Origin: Adlercreutzia caecimuris B7
GTDB lineage: Bacteria; Actinomycetota; Coriobacteriia; Coriobacteriales; Eggerthellaceae
Length of the DNA stretch: 64,000 bases
NCBI RefSeq assembly: GCF_000403355.2
Contig: NZ_KE159646.1
Coordinates: forward strand, 1,826,258-1,890,257
Reading direction: 5' to 3'
Position 1 is the stretch's first letter; every line of letters starts with the position of its first letter. Under the pieces are notes generated by a model. The model searched no databases, was not told the DNA's origin, and saw nothing but the letters and a program-made list of their open reading frames with translations. Positions 15,925 to 24,741 of the stretch are shown in pieces. The translations under genes were made by a program, and so were the position numbers.

Positions 15925-16320
15925 CTACGCGAAAATCTCCTTCTCCACGACGAGCTCGTTTTTGATGTGGCCGACGAGCTTTTGCAGGGCGTCGATGCAG
16001 TTGGGGCGGATGTCGGCGCCGATGAGCACGTACATGAGCGAATCGCCCACGTTACAGCGACCCTCGTTCAGCCACGTGCGCACGTAGTAGACGCCCGGCC
16101 AGGTGAGCGCCTCAGCCTCGGCCGCGGCCAGGCCCTCCGCATCGTAGGAGAACTCTACGGCCACCACCTCGCCGAGGCCTTCCACACCCTCGCGCACCTG
16201 CTGTTTGGGCGTTACGCGCACCACGCCGTTGTGCGTGAGGAACATGCCGCACTGGGCTGCCGCCGGATCGGCCTTGGCCTCGCGCAGCCACTGATCAACA
16301 GAAGGTTCGGTCTTCGCCAT
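15925..16320 (-). CDS. MoaE-like molybdopterin synthase subunit homologue
   Basis: 131 residues from ATG 16320 (ribosome site AAAGGACCCATC); an earlier in-frame ATG lacks one. The pattern GMFLTHNGVVR...VVAVEFSYDAEGL followed by a C-terminal LIGADIRPNCIDALQKLVGHIKNELVVEKEIF resembles MoaE, the large subunit of molybdopterin synthase, which moves sulfur to precursor Z. The usual substrate-binding R-H-R-G region is altered (YVRTWLNEGRCNVGDS), so it may be a divergent member. No other moa gene is adjacent. Confidence 0.65.
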   Translation of the reverse strand: MAKTEPSVDQWLREAKADPAAAQCGMFLTHNGVVRVTPKQQVREGVEGLGEVVAVEFSYDAEGLAAAEAEALTWPGVYYVRTWLNEGRCNVGDSLMYVLIGADIRPNCIDALQKLVGHIKNELVVEKEIFA

Positions 16321-16863
16321 GATGGGTCCTTTCATCGGGCGCCGCCGCAGCAGCAATTATTCACTGGCGAGAACATACCACAGAATCGTCGCTTCACGGC
16401 CCAGCCCTCGCTCTTGCACACCCTTTCAACAGCTCCTCAAATTCTACGGCACTTCAGCAGCGCTTCTTATTAACACCGAAGAACAAAAACGGGGCGCCCC
16501 TCCCGTAGTTCTTAGAAAAACACCTGGTCAGCGTCTTTTGTCTCATCGCTTTCTTATTGCCTTCTTATTATCATTCAATTAACAAGAAGGCTCATGGGGC
16601 GCCCTGCTAGAACGCGCCTGCCCCTCGAGCGAAACTGCGTGAACCGAGCGAGCTGCCGGGCGATTTCGCATCTCGCCTTCCAATGAAGCCGCTCAATTAC
16701 CGGTTGGGCGATTTAACGATTCGGACATACGCAGGCAGCCGGCAGGCTGGTAAGATACGGCCATTCACGAGAGAAACACGGGTGCGGACCCGCCCCCCCG
16801 CCGAGATGCCTGCGAGCGCTCGGCGAAAGACACACCTGACGCCCGAGAAGAAAGGAAGCGGAA
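16321..16863. other. 543-bp gap without a supported gene
   Basis: I see no convincing ORF, RNA or repeat here. The last 20 bases hold the lysA ribosome site; a GGGGCGCCC motif occurs near 16490 and 16596. Confidence 0.5.
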
Positions 16864-18219
16864 ATGGCCCTGCCTGCCTCCGACCTTACCAAGAAGCCCG
16901 ACCTGCGCACCACCATGGAGCTGGGCGCCGTACTGCCCGAGACTGCGGAAGTGCGCGACGACCACCTGTTCATCGGCGGCGTCGACATGGTTCAGCTGGC
17001 CCGCGAAGAGGGCACGGCGCTCTACGTGTTCGACGAGGCCGACCTGCGTCATCGCATGGAAGCCTATCGAGAGGCCTTCCGCAGCCGCTACGAGAACTCC
17101 GACGTCATTTACGCCTCGAAGGCCTTCCTCAACAAGGAAGTGGTGCGCATCGCCCAGGCCGAGGGGCTGTGCCTGGATGTGTCCGGCGGCGGAGAGCTCG
17201 CCTGCGCTCAGGCCGTGGGCTTTCCCATGGAGCGCGTGTTCGTGCACGGGAACAACAAGACGCCGCGCGAGCTGGAAGAGGCCATTGCCGCGGGCGTGGG
17301 CCGCATCGTGGTGGACAGCCGCATCGAGCTGGCCCGCGTGAACGAGATCGCCGGCCGCCTCGGCGTGGTGCAGGACATCTACATGCGCATCACCCCCGGC
17401 GTGGAGGCCGACACCCACGAGTACATCCGCACCGGCTGTGAGGATTCGAAGTTCGGCTTCACCATGCGCGAGGACTTCGCCTTCACCTGCGTCGCCGACG
17501 TGCTGGCCGCGGAAAACGTGCGCCTGGCGGGCCTGCACTGCCACATCGGCTCGCAGATCTTCGCCCTGCACTCTTTCCGCGAGGCGGCGGCGGTCATGGT
17601 GGAGTTCATGGCGCGCATCCGCGAGCGCTACGGCTACGAGATCGAGGAGCTGGACTTGGGCGGCGGCCTGGGCATCGCCTACCTGGCCGACGACGCCCCC
17701 TCCTCTATCGACGACTTCGCCGAGGTCACCTGCACCGCCGTGCGCGACCTGTGCGAGCGCCACGGCCTGGCGCTGCCGCGTCTTTTGGTGGAACCGGGCC
17801 GCAGCCTGGTAGCCAACGCCGGCGTGACCCTGTACACCGTGGGCATTTTGAAGACGCTGCCGGGCATCCGCAAGTACGTGGCCGTGGACGGCGGCATGTC
17901 CGACAACATCCGCACGGCGCTCTACCACGCCGACTACGAGCCCACCATCGCCAACAAGGCATCCCAGCCGCGCACCGAGATCGTCACGCTGTGCGGCAAG
18001 CACTGCGAGAGCGGCGATGCCGTGGTGGTGGACATGCCGCTGCAGAAGGCCGATGTGGGCGACATCGTGTGCGTCTTCGGTACCGGCGCCTACAACATGA
18101 CCATGGCCAGCAACTACAACGGCCAGCCGCGCCCAGCCGTGGTGTTCGTGCGCGACGGCGTGTCGCGCGTGGTCACCCGCCGCGAGACCTACGAGGACCT
18201 CTACCAGCGCGACTTGTAG
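16864..18219 (+). CDS. lysA: diaminopimelate decarboxylase
   Basis: 451 residues. PLP enzyme that converts meso-diaminopimelate to lysine. The PLP lysine is in VIYASKAFLNKEV (about residue 84), HCHIGSQIF and the glycine loop LDLGGGLGIAYL follow, EPGRSLVANAG binds phosphate, and the C-terminal domain has CGKHCESGDAV (active-site Cys). AAGAAAGGAAGCGGAA supports ATG 16864. A typical terminator follows. Single-gene unit with no lysine-pathway neighbours. Confidence 0.97.
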   Translation: MALPASDLTKKPDLRTTMELGAVLPETAEVRDDHLFIGGVDMVQLAREEGTALYVFDEADLRHRMEAYREAFRSRYENSDVIYASKAFLNKEVVRIAQAEGLCLDVSGGGELACAQAVGFPMERVFVHGNNKTPRELEEAIAAGVGRIVVDSRIELARVNEIAGRLGVVQDIYMRITPGVEADTHEYIRTGCEDSKFGFTMREDFAFTCVADVLAAENVRLAGLHCHIGSQIFALHSFREAAAVMVEFMARIRERYGYEIEELDLGGGLGIAYLADDAPSSIDDFAEVTCTAVRDLCERHGLALPRLLVEPGRSLVANAGVTLYTVGILKTLPGIRKYVAVDGGMSDNIRTALYHADYEPTIANKASQPRTEIVTLCGKHCESGDAVVVDMPLQKADVGDIVCVFGTGAYNMTMASNYNGQPRPAVVFVRDGVSRVVTRRETYEDLYQRDL

Positions 18220-18260
18220 GGCAATGGGGTCGCTTACGACCCTGCCACCTGATACGCTGC

Positions 18261-18300
18261 AAAGCGGGCGGCTCTGCGAGGGGCCGTCCGCTTTTCTTTC
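18261..18300 (+). terminator. lysA terminator
   Basis: AAAGCGGGCGGC pairs with GCCGTCCGCTTT (one G-T pair) across a 10-base loop, followed by TCTTTC. 42 bases after the lysA stop. Confidence 0.85.
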
Positions 18301-18490
18301 AGTTCCGTAGCAACAAGATCGCAGGTCAGTAAAGGGGAGCGGCCGCATACTCCCCACCACGCACGCGCCCGTTACAGTGGCAAGGTGCGATGCGAATCCG
18401 CGCGCCCCCGAAGCGCGCTTCCATGCCGAGGCCACGCTCTTTCCCGTCGGCTCGGCATTTTTACTGGCGAAAAGGATCGAGGACTGCTTC

Positions 18491-18991
18491 ATGAACGCCA
18501 TTTTCAAGCGGTGCAGCGTGCGCCAATTCACCGACGAGCCGGTGAGCATCGATGATATCGAGCGGCTCATGCGCGCCGCCATGGCCGCCCCGTCGGCCGG
18601 AAACCAACAACCTTGGGAGTTCTTCATCGCCCGCGACGAGACTACCCGCATGGCCCTGGCCGCGACAACCCCCTACGCAGCACCCGCAAAGCTGGCCCCG
18701 TGCGTCATTGCCGTGTGCACCCGCACCGAGGGGCTGCGCTTCCCACGCTGCACCCCGCTCGATATGAGCGCTGCCGTGGAGAACATCCTGCTGGAGGCCG
18801 CAAACATAGGCCTTGGCGCAGTTTGGCTCGGCATTGCGCCCGAACCCGACCGCATCGCGGCGGTGAAGGTCGCCCTCGGCGGCCCCAGAGAGGTGGAACC
18901 GTTCGCCCTCGTGGCAGTGGGCCACGCCCTGAACCATCCCGAGCCCAAGGGCTCCACCCGCTACGACGAGACGCGCGTCCATTGGATTTAG
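18491..18991 (+). CDS. nitroreductase-family flavoprotein
   Basis: 166 residues. FMN-binding hallmarks of the family are present: RCSVRQFTDEPV at the N-terminus, AAMAAPSAGNQQPWEF (about 38-53) and GLGAVWLGIAPEPDRI (about 113-128). ATG 18491 is used; the ORF extends upstream but without a ribosome site or homology. A cytosolic NAD(P)H-dependent reductase of quinones or nitro compounds is expected. True substrate unknown. Confidence 0.9.
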   Translation: MNAIFKRCSVRQFTDEPVSIDDIERLMRAAMAAPSAGNQQPWEFFIARDETTRMALAATTPYAAPAKLAPCVIAVCTRTEGLRFPRCTPLDMSAAVENILLEAANIGLGAVWLGIAPEPDRIAAVKVALGGPREVEPFALVAVGHALNHPEPKGSTRYDETRVHWI

Positions 18992-19028
18992 GCCCGGGCG
19001 CCATAGACGATAGGGGTGCCGGCTGCGC

Positions 19029-20483
19029 TTAGCCGCTCTTGGCTTTGCGCTGGGCATCGCGGTGGGCGTGGTTGCGCTCGGCGGTCACATCGCTGAAGGC
19101 GCGGGTGAGCCCGCGCAGCGCATTCAGCATGGTCGTGCGGCCCTCGGCAGGCGCACGCATCACGCCATCGCGCAAGATCGCCCATTCGCGGCCGCCTTCG
19201 AATATCTGCGCCGCATCGGTAACGCCGGCGGCCCGCACCGCATCGAAGAGGGCATCGACCATGCGCTCGCGATCGGCTCCGTCCATGGAAGCGAGCCAGC
19301 GCTTCAGAGCCTCAGCCCGGCGCTGAGTGCGCTCGGGCAGCCCCGGCAGCGTGACAAAAGCCGTCCCGGCCGCAGAGCTTTCGACAGTCGCGGAACCGAC
19401 GACCTCGTCGCCCTCGGCGTCGGCGGCCTTCGAGGCCTTCGGCTTCTTCCCCAACGGGCCCTCGGCCACAGCGCTTTCGCCCGATGCCACCTCCCAGCGA
19501 TACACCGAGTGCTGCTCGAAACCCCGTCCGGCAGCACTCACCACCTGGGTGGGCATCCCCGATTCCATAAGGATGCCCACCATGGAATCCTCTGGCACGT
19601 GCTTGGTCATGCGGCCGGCCAGGGGCGCGTAGTCGTCTTCCGAGAACGTAGCGGCCATGAAACCCGGGCCATCGTGACTGTACAAGTGCGCGATGCGGGC
19701 CTGCACCGACGGGGCTGCGGTAAGCGCCGCGTACTCGGCCAAGTTACCGCCCTTGGAATGGCCGCCCACTATGATCGTGTCGGGCAGACGCGGGTCGGCC
19801 GCCACGGCCGTCAGATAGCGAGCCGCCATATCCTGGGCCGGCACGGGCACCATATAGGCCATGTTGAAATCTTCCCGCCAGCCGGTGAGCGTGGTGTCGG
19901 TGCCCCGGAAGCCCACGTAGGCGAAACACCCCGGGCACACATAGGTCGTGGCGGCGAACTGGAGCCCCAGATCCTCGTCGAAAGCGGCGGCATGATCGTA
20001 CATGAGCAGGTCGCGAAAACGGGGGCTCGCGGCCATGAGAAAAAGCTGCTGCTTCATCTGCGCCGCATGCATACCCGAGAACATGGTGGGGAACAGCTCT
20101 GCCCGCAGCAGGTCGGCAAAGCGCACCGGGCTTGTCGGAGCGTCCGCCATCTGCGCGGCCTCGAACCGGTCGCGCACGACATCTTCATCCTTGTCCGCTC
20201 CCCCTCGCTTGCCGCTCCGCTTCAGGCCGCCCTCGCGCACGCGGCGCCATTTTGCCCGCAGCGCCGATAACCCCCGAAAGCGTCGCGTGCCCTGGGCTTC
20301 TGCACCGTTACCGCCTTCGCCCGCGGCTGCGGCGGCCTCCTCCCCGCAACCCAGCACCCGCGGCATGATGCCCTCGCCCCGAGCCATGCAGAATTGGGCG
20401 AGCAGCGCCGAGTCCACGGCGTTGAAAGGCTCCTCGTCGAAGGTGGCCAGCTGCGTTTCCAGATATGTGAGTATATCGCTCAT
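19029..20483 (-). CDS. DUF2974-type alpha/beta hydrolase
   Basis: 484 residues from ATG 20483 (MSDILTYLETQL); the ORF runs further upstream but composition and the neighbouring promoter region argue against it. The nucleophile elbow GHSKGGNLAEYAAL is near residue 255, preceded by AYVGFRGTDTTLTGWREDF, both classic of the DUF2974 (Mbeg1-like) lipase-type family. A charged low-complexity stretch near 75-110 and a long helical tail bracket the fold. Cytoplasmic; probable esterase of unknown substrate. Confidence 0.85.
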   Translation of the reverse strand: MSDILTYLETQLATFDEEPFNAVDSALLAQFCMARGEGIMPRVLGCGEEAAAAAGEGGNGAEAQGTRRFRGLSALRAKWRRVREGGLKRSGKRGGADKDEDVVRDRFEAAQMADAPTSPVRFADLLRAELFPTMFSGMHAAQMKQQLFLMAASPRFRDLLMYDHAAAFDEDLGLQFAATTYVCPGCFAYVGFRGTDTTLTGWREDFNMAYMVPVPAQDMAARYLTAVAADPRLPDTIIVGGHSKGGNLAEYAALTAAPSVQARIAHLYSHDGPGFMAATFSEDDYAPLAGRMTKHVPEDSMVGILMESGMPTQVVSAAGRGFEQHSVYRWEVASGESAVAEGPLGKKPKASKAADAEGDEVVGSATVESSAAGTAFVTLPGLPERTQRRAEALKRWLASMDGADRERMVDALFDAVRAAGVTDAAQIFEGGREWAILRDGVMRAPAEGRTTMLNALRGLTRAFSDVTAERNHAHRDAQRKAKSG

Positions 20484-20761
20484 GGGTCTATTATGCCCCA
20501 CCTTGCCGAAAGGCACACCGCGCCGACCCCGCCAGACACAAAGCCGTTGCCTGCACTTCGCAGCCTTACCATGACCGCACCTCTCACCTTCGGCTACAAT
20601 GGCAGCGCAATTTCGTTCAAATGCGGGCATCTCCCGGCGCGGCGAGTGCACCGCCGCCATGACCGCGAGCCGCCATCGGCCCTGCCATTCCCGCAGCGGC
20701 CGTCGCGCCCGGTCACTCGCCGTGCCGAGGGGCGCCCGCGCGCCCAACCCAGGAGGTTCCC

Positions 20762-22261
20762 GTGTCCATCGATCCCGCCTCTATCCCCGCGCCGGCCCGC
20801 GACGCCGCCGTTCCGGCCGCCGACAGCAACCCCGCCGGCGCCGACATCCCCGCCGGCATCGGCAGCGCCGCCGCGCCCCGCGAGCACTTCGCCAGCCGCC
20901 TCGGCTTCATCCTCATCTCAGCCGGCTGTGCCATTGGCCTCGGCAACGTGTGGCGCTTCCCCTATATCGCCGGCGAGTACGGCGGCGCGGCGTTCATTTT
21001 GCTGTACCTGATCTTCCTCGTCATTTTGGGTCTGCCGGTCATGGTGATGGAGTTCGCCGTGGGCCGCGCCTCCCAGCGCTCGGCGGCCCTGGCCTTCGAC
21101 GTGCTGCAGCCCTCTCGCCGTTGGCACTGGTTCAGCTGGTGGGGGTATATCGGCTGCATGCTGCTCATGATGTTCTACACCACCGTGTGCGGCTGGATGC
21201 TCGCCTACACCGCCAAGATGGCCACGGGCACCTTCGACGGGCTGGATCCCGAGGGCGTCGGCGGCGTGTTCGGCACCATGCTGGCGAACCCCTCCGAGAT
21301 GGTGGGCTGGATGCTCGCCGTCATCGTCATCGGCTTTTTCGTATGCAGCTTCGGCCTGCAGAAGGGCGTGGAGCGCATCACCAAGATCATGATGATCTGC
21401 CTGCTCGGCGTCATGGGCCTGCTGGTCGTCCGTTCGGTCACCCTGCCCGGCGCCGCCGAGGGTCTGGCCTTCTACCTCGTCCCCGACTTCGGGCGCATGT
21501 TCGCCGGCGGCATCGGCGGCTTCGGCGAGGCCGTGTACGCCGCCATGGGCCAGGCGTTCTTCACGCTGTCGCTCGGCATCTCGGCCATGGAGGTCTTCGG
21601 CAGCCGCATCGGCAAGCAGAACTCGCTCACCGGCGAGGCCCTGCGTATCTGCGGCCTGGACACGCTCGTGGCCATTCTCGCCGGCCTCATCATCTTCCCC
21701 GCCTGCTTCGCCTTCGCCGTGGCCCCCGACCAGGGCCCCTCGCTCGTGTTCGTCACCCTGCCCAACGTGTTCAACCAGATGCCCTTGGGCCAGCTGTGGG
21801 GCACCCTGTTCTTCGTGTTCATGAGCTTCGCGGCCTTGTCCACCATCATCGCCGTGTTCGAGAACCTCATCACCTTCACCATGGAGAAATGGGATCTCTC
21901 CCGCCGCGACGCCATCAAGCGCACGGCCATCCTCGTCACCGTGCTCAGCCTGCCCTGCGCGCTGGGCTTCAACGTGCTTGCCGGCGTCACCGTGCCGGGC
22001 ATCGGCGACATCCAGTCCATCGAGGACTTCATCGTGTCGAACAACCTGCTGCCTTTGGGCAGCCTCCTGTACGTGGTGTTCTGCGTGTCCCGCAAGGGCT
22101 GGGGCTGGAAGAACTTCCTCGCCGAGGCCGACACGGGCACGGGCGCGAAATTCCCCCGCTGGGCCCGCGGCTGGCTTGCCTTCGGCCTGCCGACGCTCAT
22201 TATCATCATCTTCATCATGGGCTACGTGCCGAAGATCATGCTGTGGCTGGGGCTCGCATAG
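20762..22261 (+). CDS. neurotransmitter:sodium symporter family transporter
   Basis: 499 residues, starting at GTG 20762 directly after AGGAGGTTCCC. A 45-residue Ala/Pro-rich cytoplasmic leader precedes TM1, RLGFILISAGCAIGLGNVWRF, with the family's GNxWRFP motif that forms the Na+ and substrate sites. About 11-12 spans follow. Expected to bring an amino acid into the cell with sodium, as LeuT and MhsT do. The extended N-terminus is unusual. Confidence 0.93.
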   Translation: MSIDPASIPAPARDAAVPAADSNPAGADIPAGIGSAAAPREHFASRLGFILISAGCAIGLGNVWRFPYIAGEYGGAAFILLYLIFLVILGLPVMVMEFAVGRASQRSAALAFDVLQPSRRWHWFSWWGYIGCMLLMMFYTTVCGWMLAYTAKMATGTFDGLDPEGVGGVFGTMLANPSEMVGWMLAVIVIGFFVCSFGLQKGVERITKIMMICLLGVMGLLVVRSVTLPGAAEGLAFYLVPDFGRMFAGGIGGFGEAVYAAMGQAFFTLSLGISAMEVFGSRIGKQNSLTGEALRICGLDTLVAILAGLIIFPACFAFAVAPDQGPSLVFVTLPNVFNQMPLGQLWGTLFFVFMSFAALSTIIAVFENLITFTMEKWDLSRRDAIKRTAILVTVLSLPCALGFNVLAGVTVPGIGDIQSIEDFIVSNNLLPLGSLLYVVFCVSRKGWGWKNFLAEADTGTGAKFPRWARGWLAFGLPTLIIIIFIMGYVPKIMLWLGLA

Positions 22262-22354
22262 CGAACCGCCCCGCATGGCGCCAGCGTGCGGGCCTTCGAC
22301 GGTTTCTTCTCGACGGCGCACCGCGTTTCCGCTATACTGCGTAGATGCGCCTAG

Positions 22355-22438
22355 GCCCGGGTGGTGGAACGGCAGACACGACGGTCTCAAAAACCGTTGC
22401 CGAAAGGTGTGCGGGTTCAAATCCCGCCCCGGGCACCA
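22355..22438 (+). tRNA. tRNA-Leu (anticodon CAA)
   Basis: Acceptor arms GCCCGGG and CCCGGGC, anticodon loop CTCAAAA giving CAA, a long variable arm (TGCCGAAAGGTGT) typical of class II, T-arm GCGGG-TTCAAAT-CCCGC, and an encoded CCA. TATACT lies 16 bases upstream as a probable -10. Confidence 0.95.
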
Positions 22439-22446
22439 CGAACCTC

Positions 22447-22475
22447 AAACGGCTCCCCTCGGGGAGCCGTTTTCC
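22447..22475 (+). terminator. tRNA-Leu terminator
   Basis: AAACGGCTCCC and GGGAGCCGTTTT form the stem with loop CTCG. The tRNA 3' end plus the first arm recur at 24661-24690. Confidence 0.85.
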
Positions 22476-22541
22476 GTCGGAAGCGAGCTGGCCGACGGAG
22501 CCGTTTTTCGTCGGGAGCGAGCTGGCGGACGGAGTCGTTTT
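22475..22541 (+). repeat. tandem repeat, two ~33-bp units
   Basis: Units beginning CGTCGGAAGCGAGCTGG and CGTCGGGAGCGAGCTGG are each followed by GACGGAG(C/T)CGTTTT. The unit's end resembles the second half of the adjacent terminator, so it probably arose by slippage of that region. Confidence 0.6.
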
Positions 22542-22604
22542 CGTTGCAGGCCGCGGCCGTCGCCTCCGCGCCTCCGCGCCTCAGCCATCGGCTTCATTCC
22601 CCTG

Positions 22605-22806
22605 TTTCCCTATTTCGCAATTCTGCGCAGCAAACTCCGCGAGATAGACATCGAGCTCGCCTGTCCTTGCCAGGAAGAGATCGAGATGCGGGTGTTGCCC
22701 GCGTTTTTCCAGGTGGAGAAAGCGCGAAAGGGCGGTGTACGATCGTCTCTGCGGGAGGCGCATCTACCTCGCGGAGTTTGCTGCGCAGAATCGGCCCTTT
22801 CGGAAA
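22605..22806. repeat. 201-bp inverted-repeat element, copy 2
   Basis: Arms at 22620-22648 and 22763-22791 match over 28 of 29 positions (core GCGCAGCAAACTCCGCGAG). Judged by its outer ends (TTTCCCTATTTCGC left, GGCCCTTTCGGAAA right) this copy is reversed relative to copy 1, yet the central GCGTTTTTCCAGGT reads in the same direction as in copy 1. Confidence 0.8.
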
Positions 22807-22934
22807 CAAAACCCGGGAAGGCAAAGGCCATCTTCTCCCGGAGCACGAGCCTGCCCCCTCCCGTCACCTTCCGCGCCAAAGAAGAACGGCCCACGGCGAC
22901 CGGTCGACAGACAGGGGGCATTGCGCGCCTCGGC

Positions 22935-23987
22935 TCAGAGCTGCTCGCGATGGAATTTCCCCACCTGCCAGCGCAAAGCCGTGTGCTTCTCAATCTGCCC
23001 GGGAAGCCACCCCCGAAAGCGCTTCCCCGTCTTCTCGGACACCTTGCCCATCAAGCTCGCGAACTCATACACATTCGAGAACTGCGCCGACGTCACGGTG
23101 ACCACATCGACGCCCTCGGCAAGCAACGCGTCTCTTCGCCGCGAATCGCGCGCCTGGGCGAGACTGCCGCTGTGGGCGTCGCGACCATCGTACTCAACCA
23201 CAATGCCGCATTCCCACCAGCACAGATCCCCGACAACATACTTCTGTCGCGCAATACGACGCCCCCGATCGCCCAGTGCGCGAGGTTCGTTCAGGCGGGC
23301 ATCGGGAAGCCCCAACCCTCCTCGGCGCCTCGGAGTGAGCGCAATGATGGCCAGCTCGGTCTCCATAACGGACGCCGATTTACGACGCACCTGCTTCGCC
23401 GCCGAGCGCGCCAACTTGATAGCACGAACATCGGTAAGCTGCTCGAGAAACGCCAGCAGTCGCTCCGGAGTCGTTAGGGGGCGGCGCACCATGTCGCCTC
23501 CGCTTCCCTCAATCGGGTAGCTGCCGCAAAGCTCATAGCCGAGCGCGAGCAGCTCTCCATAGGTGAGCCGCGACGCCATCTGCGCGAAAACCAACTCGGG
23601 CGACGCGGCCCACACTCCAGGCGCGACCTCGAGAAACGCATTGCGCGGCATACTGCGGCCGCTCTGGCGCCGACACACCGAGGCCGCCGATCGCACACCG
23701 GGCTTCTTGCCCACGAGCACCTCAAGGGGAAGACCCCCAGGTGTGACCGGCTCGCATCCCGCGAGCAACGCGCGCGACTCCGGGGGAAGCTTCCCGAGAA
23801 CATACGCTATATCTTCGTGCGTCGACGCGCACATCTTCACTGTCGTAGAGCCGGAGAGCATTGATGCGGGCAGGTCGACGCCTCGGCGCTTACCGGACAG
23901 GTGAAACTCACTCAACGGAATCGAATGCGCCACCGACCAAGCGCGCCACAGGAGAAGGGCGGAGGTATGACTCGGATATATGTTCAT
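22935..23987 (-). CDS. protein with C-terminal DUF559/Vsr-like endonuclease domain
   Basis: About 350 residues. The C-terminal part reads CWWECGIVVEYDGRDAH, then RDSRRRDALLAEGVDVVTVT, the pattern of a small PD-(D/E)xK nuclease fold (acidic residue in EYDG, basic RRR after it). The N-terminal part has no family I know, and reads like a helical DNA-binding or recognition domain. I use ATG 23987; an in-frame ATG at 24053 is possible. No partner methylase or toxin is adjacent. It lies between two copies of a tRNA-end repeat. Confidence 0.65.
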   Translation of the reverse strand: MNIYPSHTSALLLWRAWSVAHSIPLSEFHLSGKRRGVDLPASMLSGSTTVKMCASTHEDIAYVLGKLPPESRALLAGCEPVTPGGLPLEVLVGKKPGVRSAASVCRRQSGRSMPRNAFLEVAPGVWAASPELVFAQMASRLTYGELLALGYELCGSYPIEGSGGDMVRRPLTTPERLLAFLEQLTDVRAIKLARSAAKQVRRKSASVMETELAIIALTPRRRGGLGLPDARLNEPRALGDRGRRIARQKYVVGDLCWWECGIVVEYDGRDAHSGSLAQARDSRRRDALLAEGVDVVTVTSAQFSNVYEFASLMGKVSEKTGKRFRGWLPGQIEKHTALRWQVGKFHREQL

Positions 23988-24195
23988 TGGTGCAGGATAC
24001 TGTGCCGATTCGACGCTCGGCAGGCCATGCCGCGAAATTAACCGAACGACCATTCATGAGGGACTTGCTTGCTTTTGGAATTGCCTTGGAATGGCGCTTG
24101 CGCTTCCTATGCCGCAGCCGACACAAGAAGGGTAACGATTGAGGTTCAGTGCTCCGATCGAGGTGTGCCCGATTCCCTCGTGGAACCAGTTCGTG

Positions 24196-24396
24196 TTTCC
24201 GAAACGGGGAAATTTGCGCAGCAAACTCCGCGAGATAGATGCTCCCCGAAATACATTCCAGCTCGAACGGCTTTGCGGCCGTATAACACCAGGGAAAACG
24301 CCGTATAGACCGCATCTCAACCAAGCCAGCCACCCCTTCCGGAGACCTTACGTCTACTTCGCGGAGTTTACTGCACAAAATCGGTCTCTTCAGAAA
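24196..24396. repeat. 201-bp inverted-repeat element, copy 3
   Basis: Arms at 24211-24239 and 24353-24381 (core GCGCAGCAAACTCCGCGAG) pair with a few mismatches. Both outer ends read TTTCCGAAA/TTTCTGAAG inward. The central motif is present in the reverse direction (ACCAGGGAAAACGCC). Confidence 0.8.
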
Positions 24397-24660
24397 CAAA
24401 ATCCGAGCCGCAGCGCCGAAAATCGCGCTGGGAGAACCTCAGCCGACCGCACCGATACTCCTCATACGGCGGCTCACCCGCAAACTCGCAAGCGCCCTCA
24501 CTCGCAAGCCCGATTGACCTCGCAGCTTAGCGACTCCACGCCAGCGAATCGCCGCGGCCCCGCAGACCCACAACGCCGCACGCCAATGATCCACCGGAAA
24601 TTGACACCCACAGCGGGAAAGGGGCCGTCATTCGCAGTGCGCGGCTCCCTATCGAAACAC
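24397..24660. other. gap without a gene between repeat copy 3 and the tRNA-end repeat
   Basis: No ORF, hairpin or repeat that I can support. Confidence 0.4.
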
Positions 24661-24690
24661 CCCGGGTGCCGCGAACCTCAAACGGCTCCC
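24661..24690 (+). repeat. partial copy of the tRNA-Leu 3' end and terminator arm
   Basis: Matches 22428-22457 at 27 of 30 positions (CCCGGG(C/T)(A/G)CC(A/G)CGAACCTCAAACGG). It may be an old attachment site or a duplicated terminator. The 2.2 kb between the copies holds repeat copies 2 and 3 and the endonuclease-domain gene. Confidence 0.6.
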
Positions 24691-24707
24691 CCGAGGGAGC
24701 CGTTTTT
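24680..24707. terminator. terminator hairpin, duplicate of the tRNA-Leu one
   Basis: AAACGGCTCCC pairs with GGGAGCCGTTT around loop CCGA, followed by TTT on the plus strand and TTTGAGG on the minus strand. It can end the leftward acetyltransferase transcript. Confidence 0.7.
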
Positions 24708-24741
24708 CGTCGCAGGCAAGGGCGGCGGCCCGACGGAGCGC

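Noticed and set aside
16765-18651. 628-codon frame antisense to lysA
   Set aside because: Composition and complete overlap with lysA show it is a shadow.
20918-22420. 500-codon frame antisense to the NSS transporter
   Set aside because: His/Glu/Gly-rich shadow of a GC-rich membrane-protein gene.
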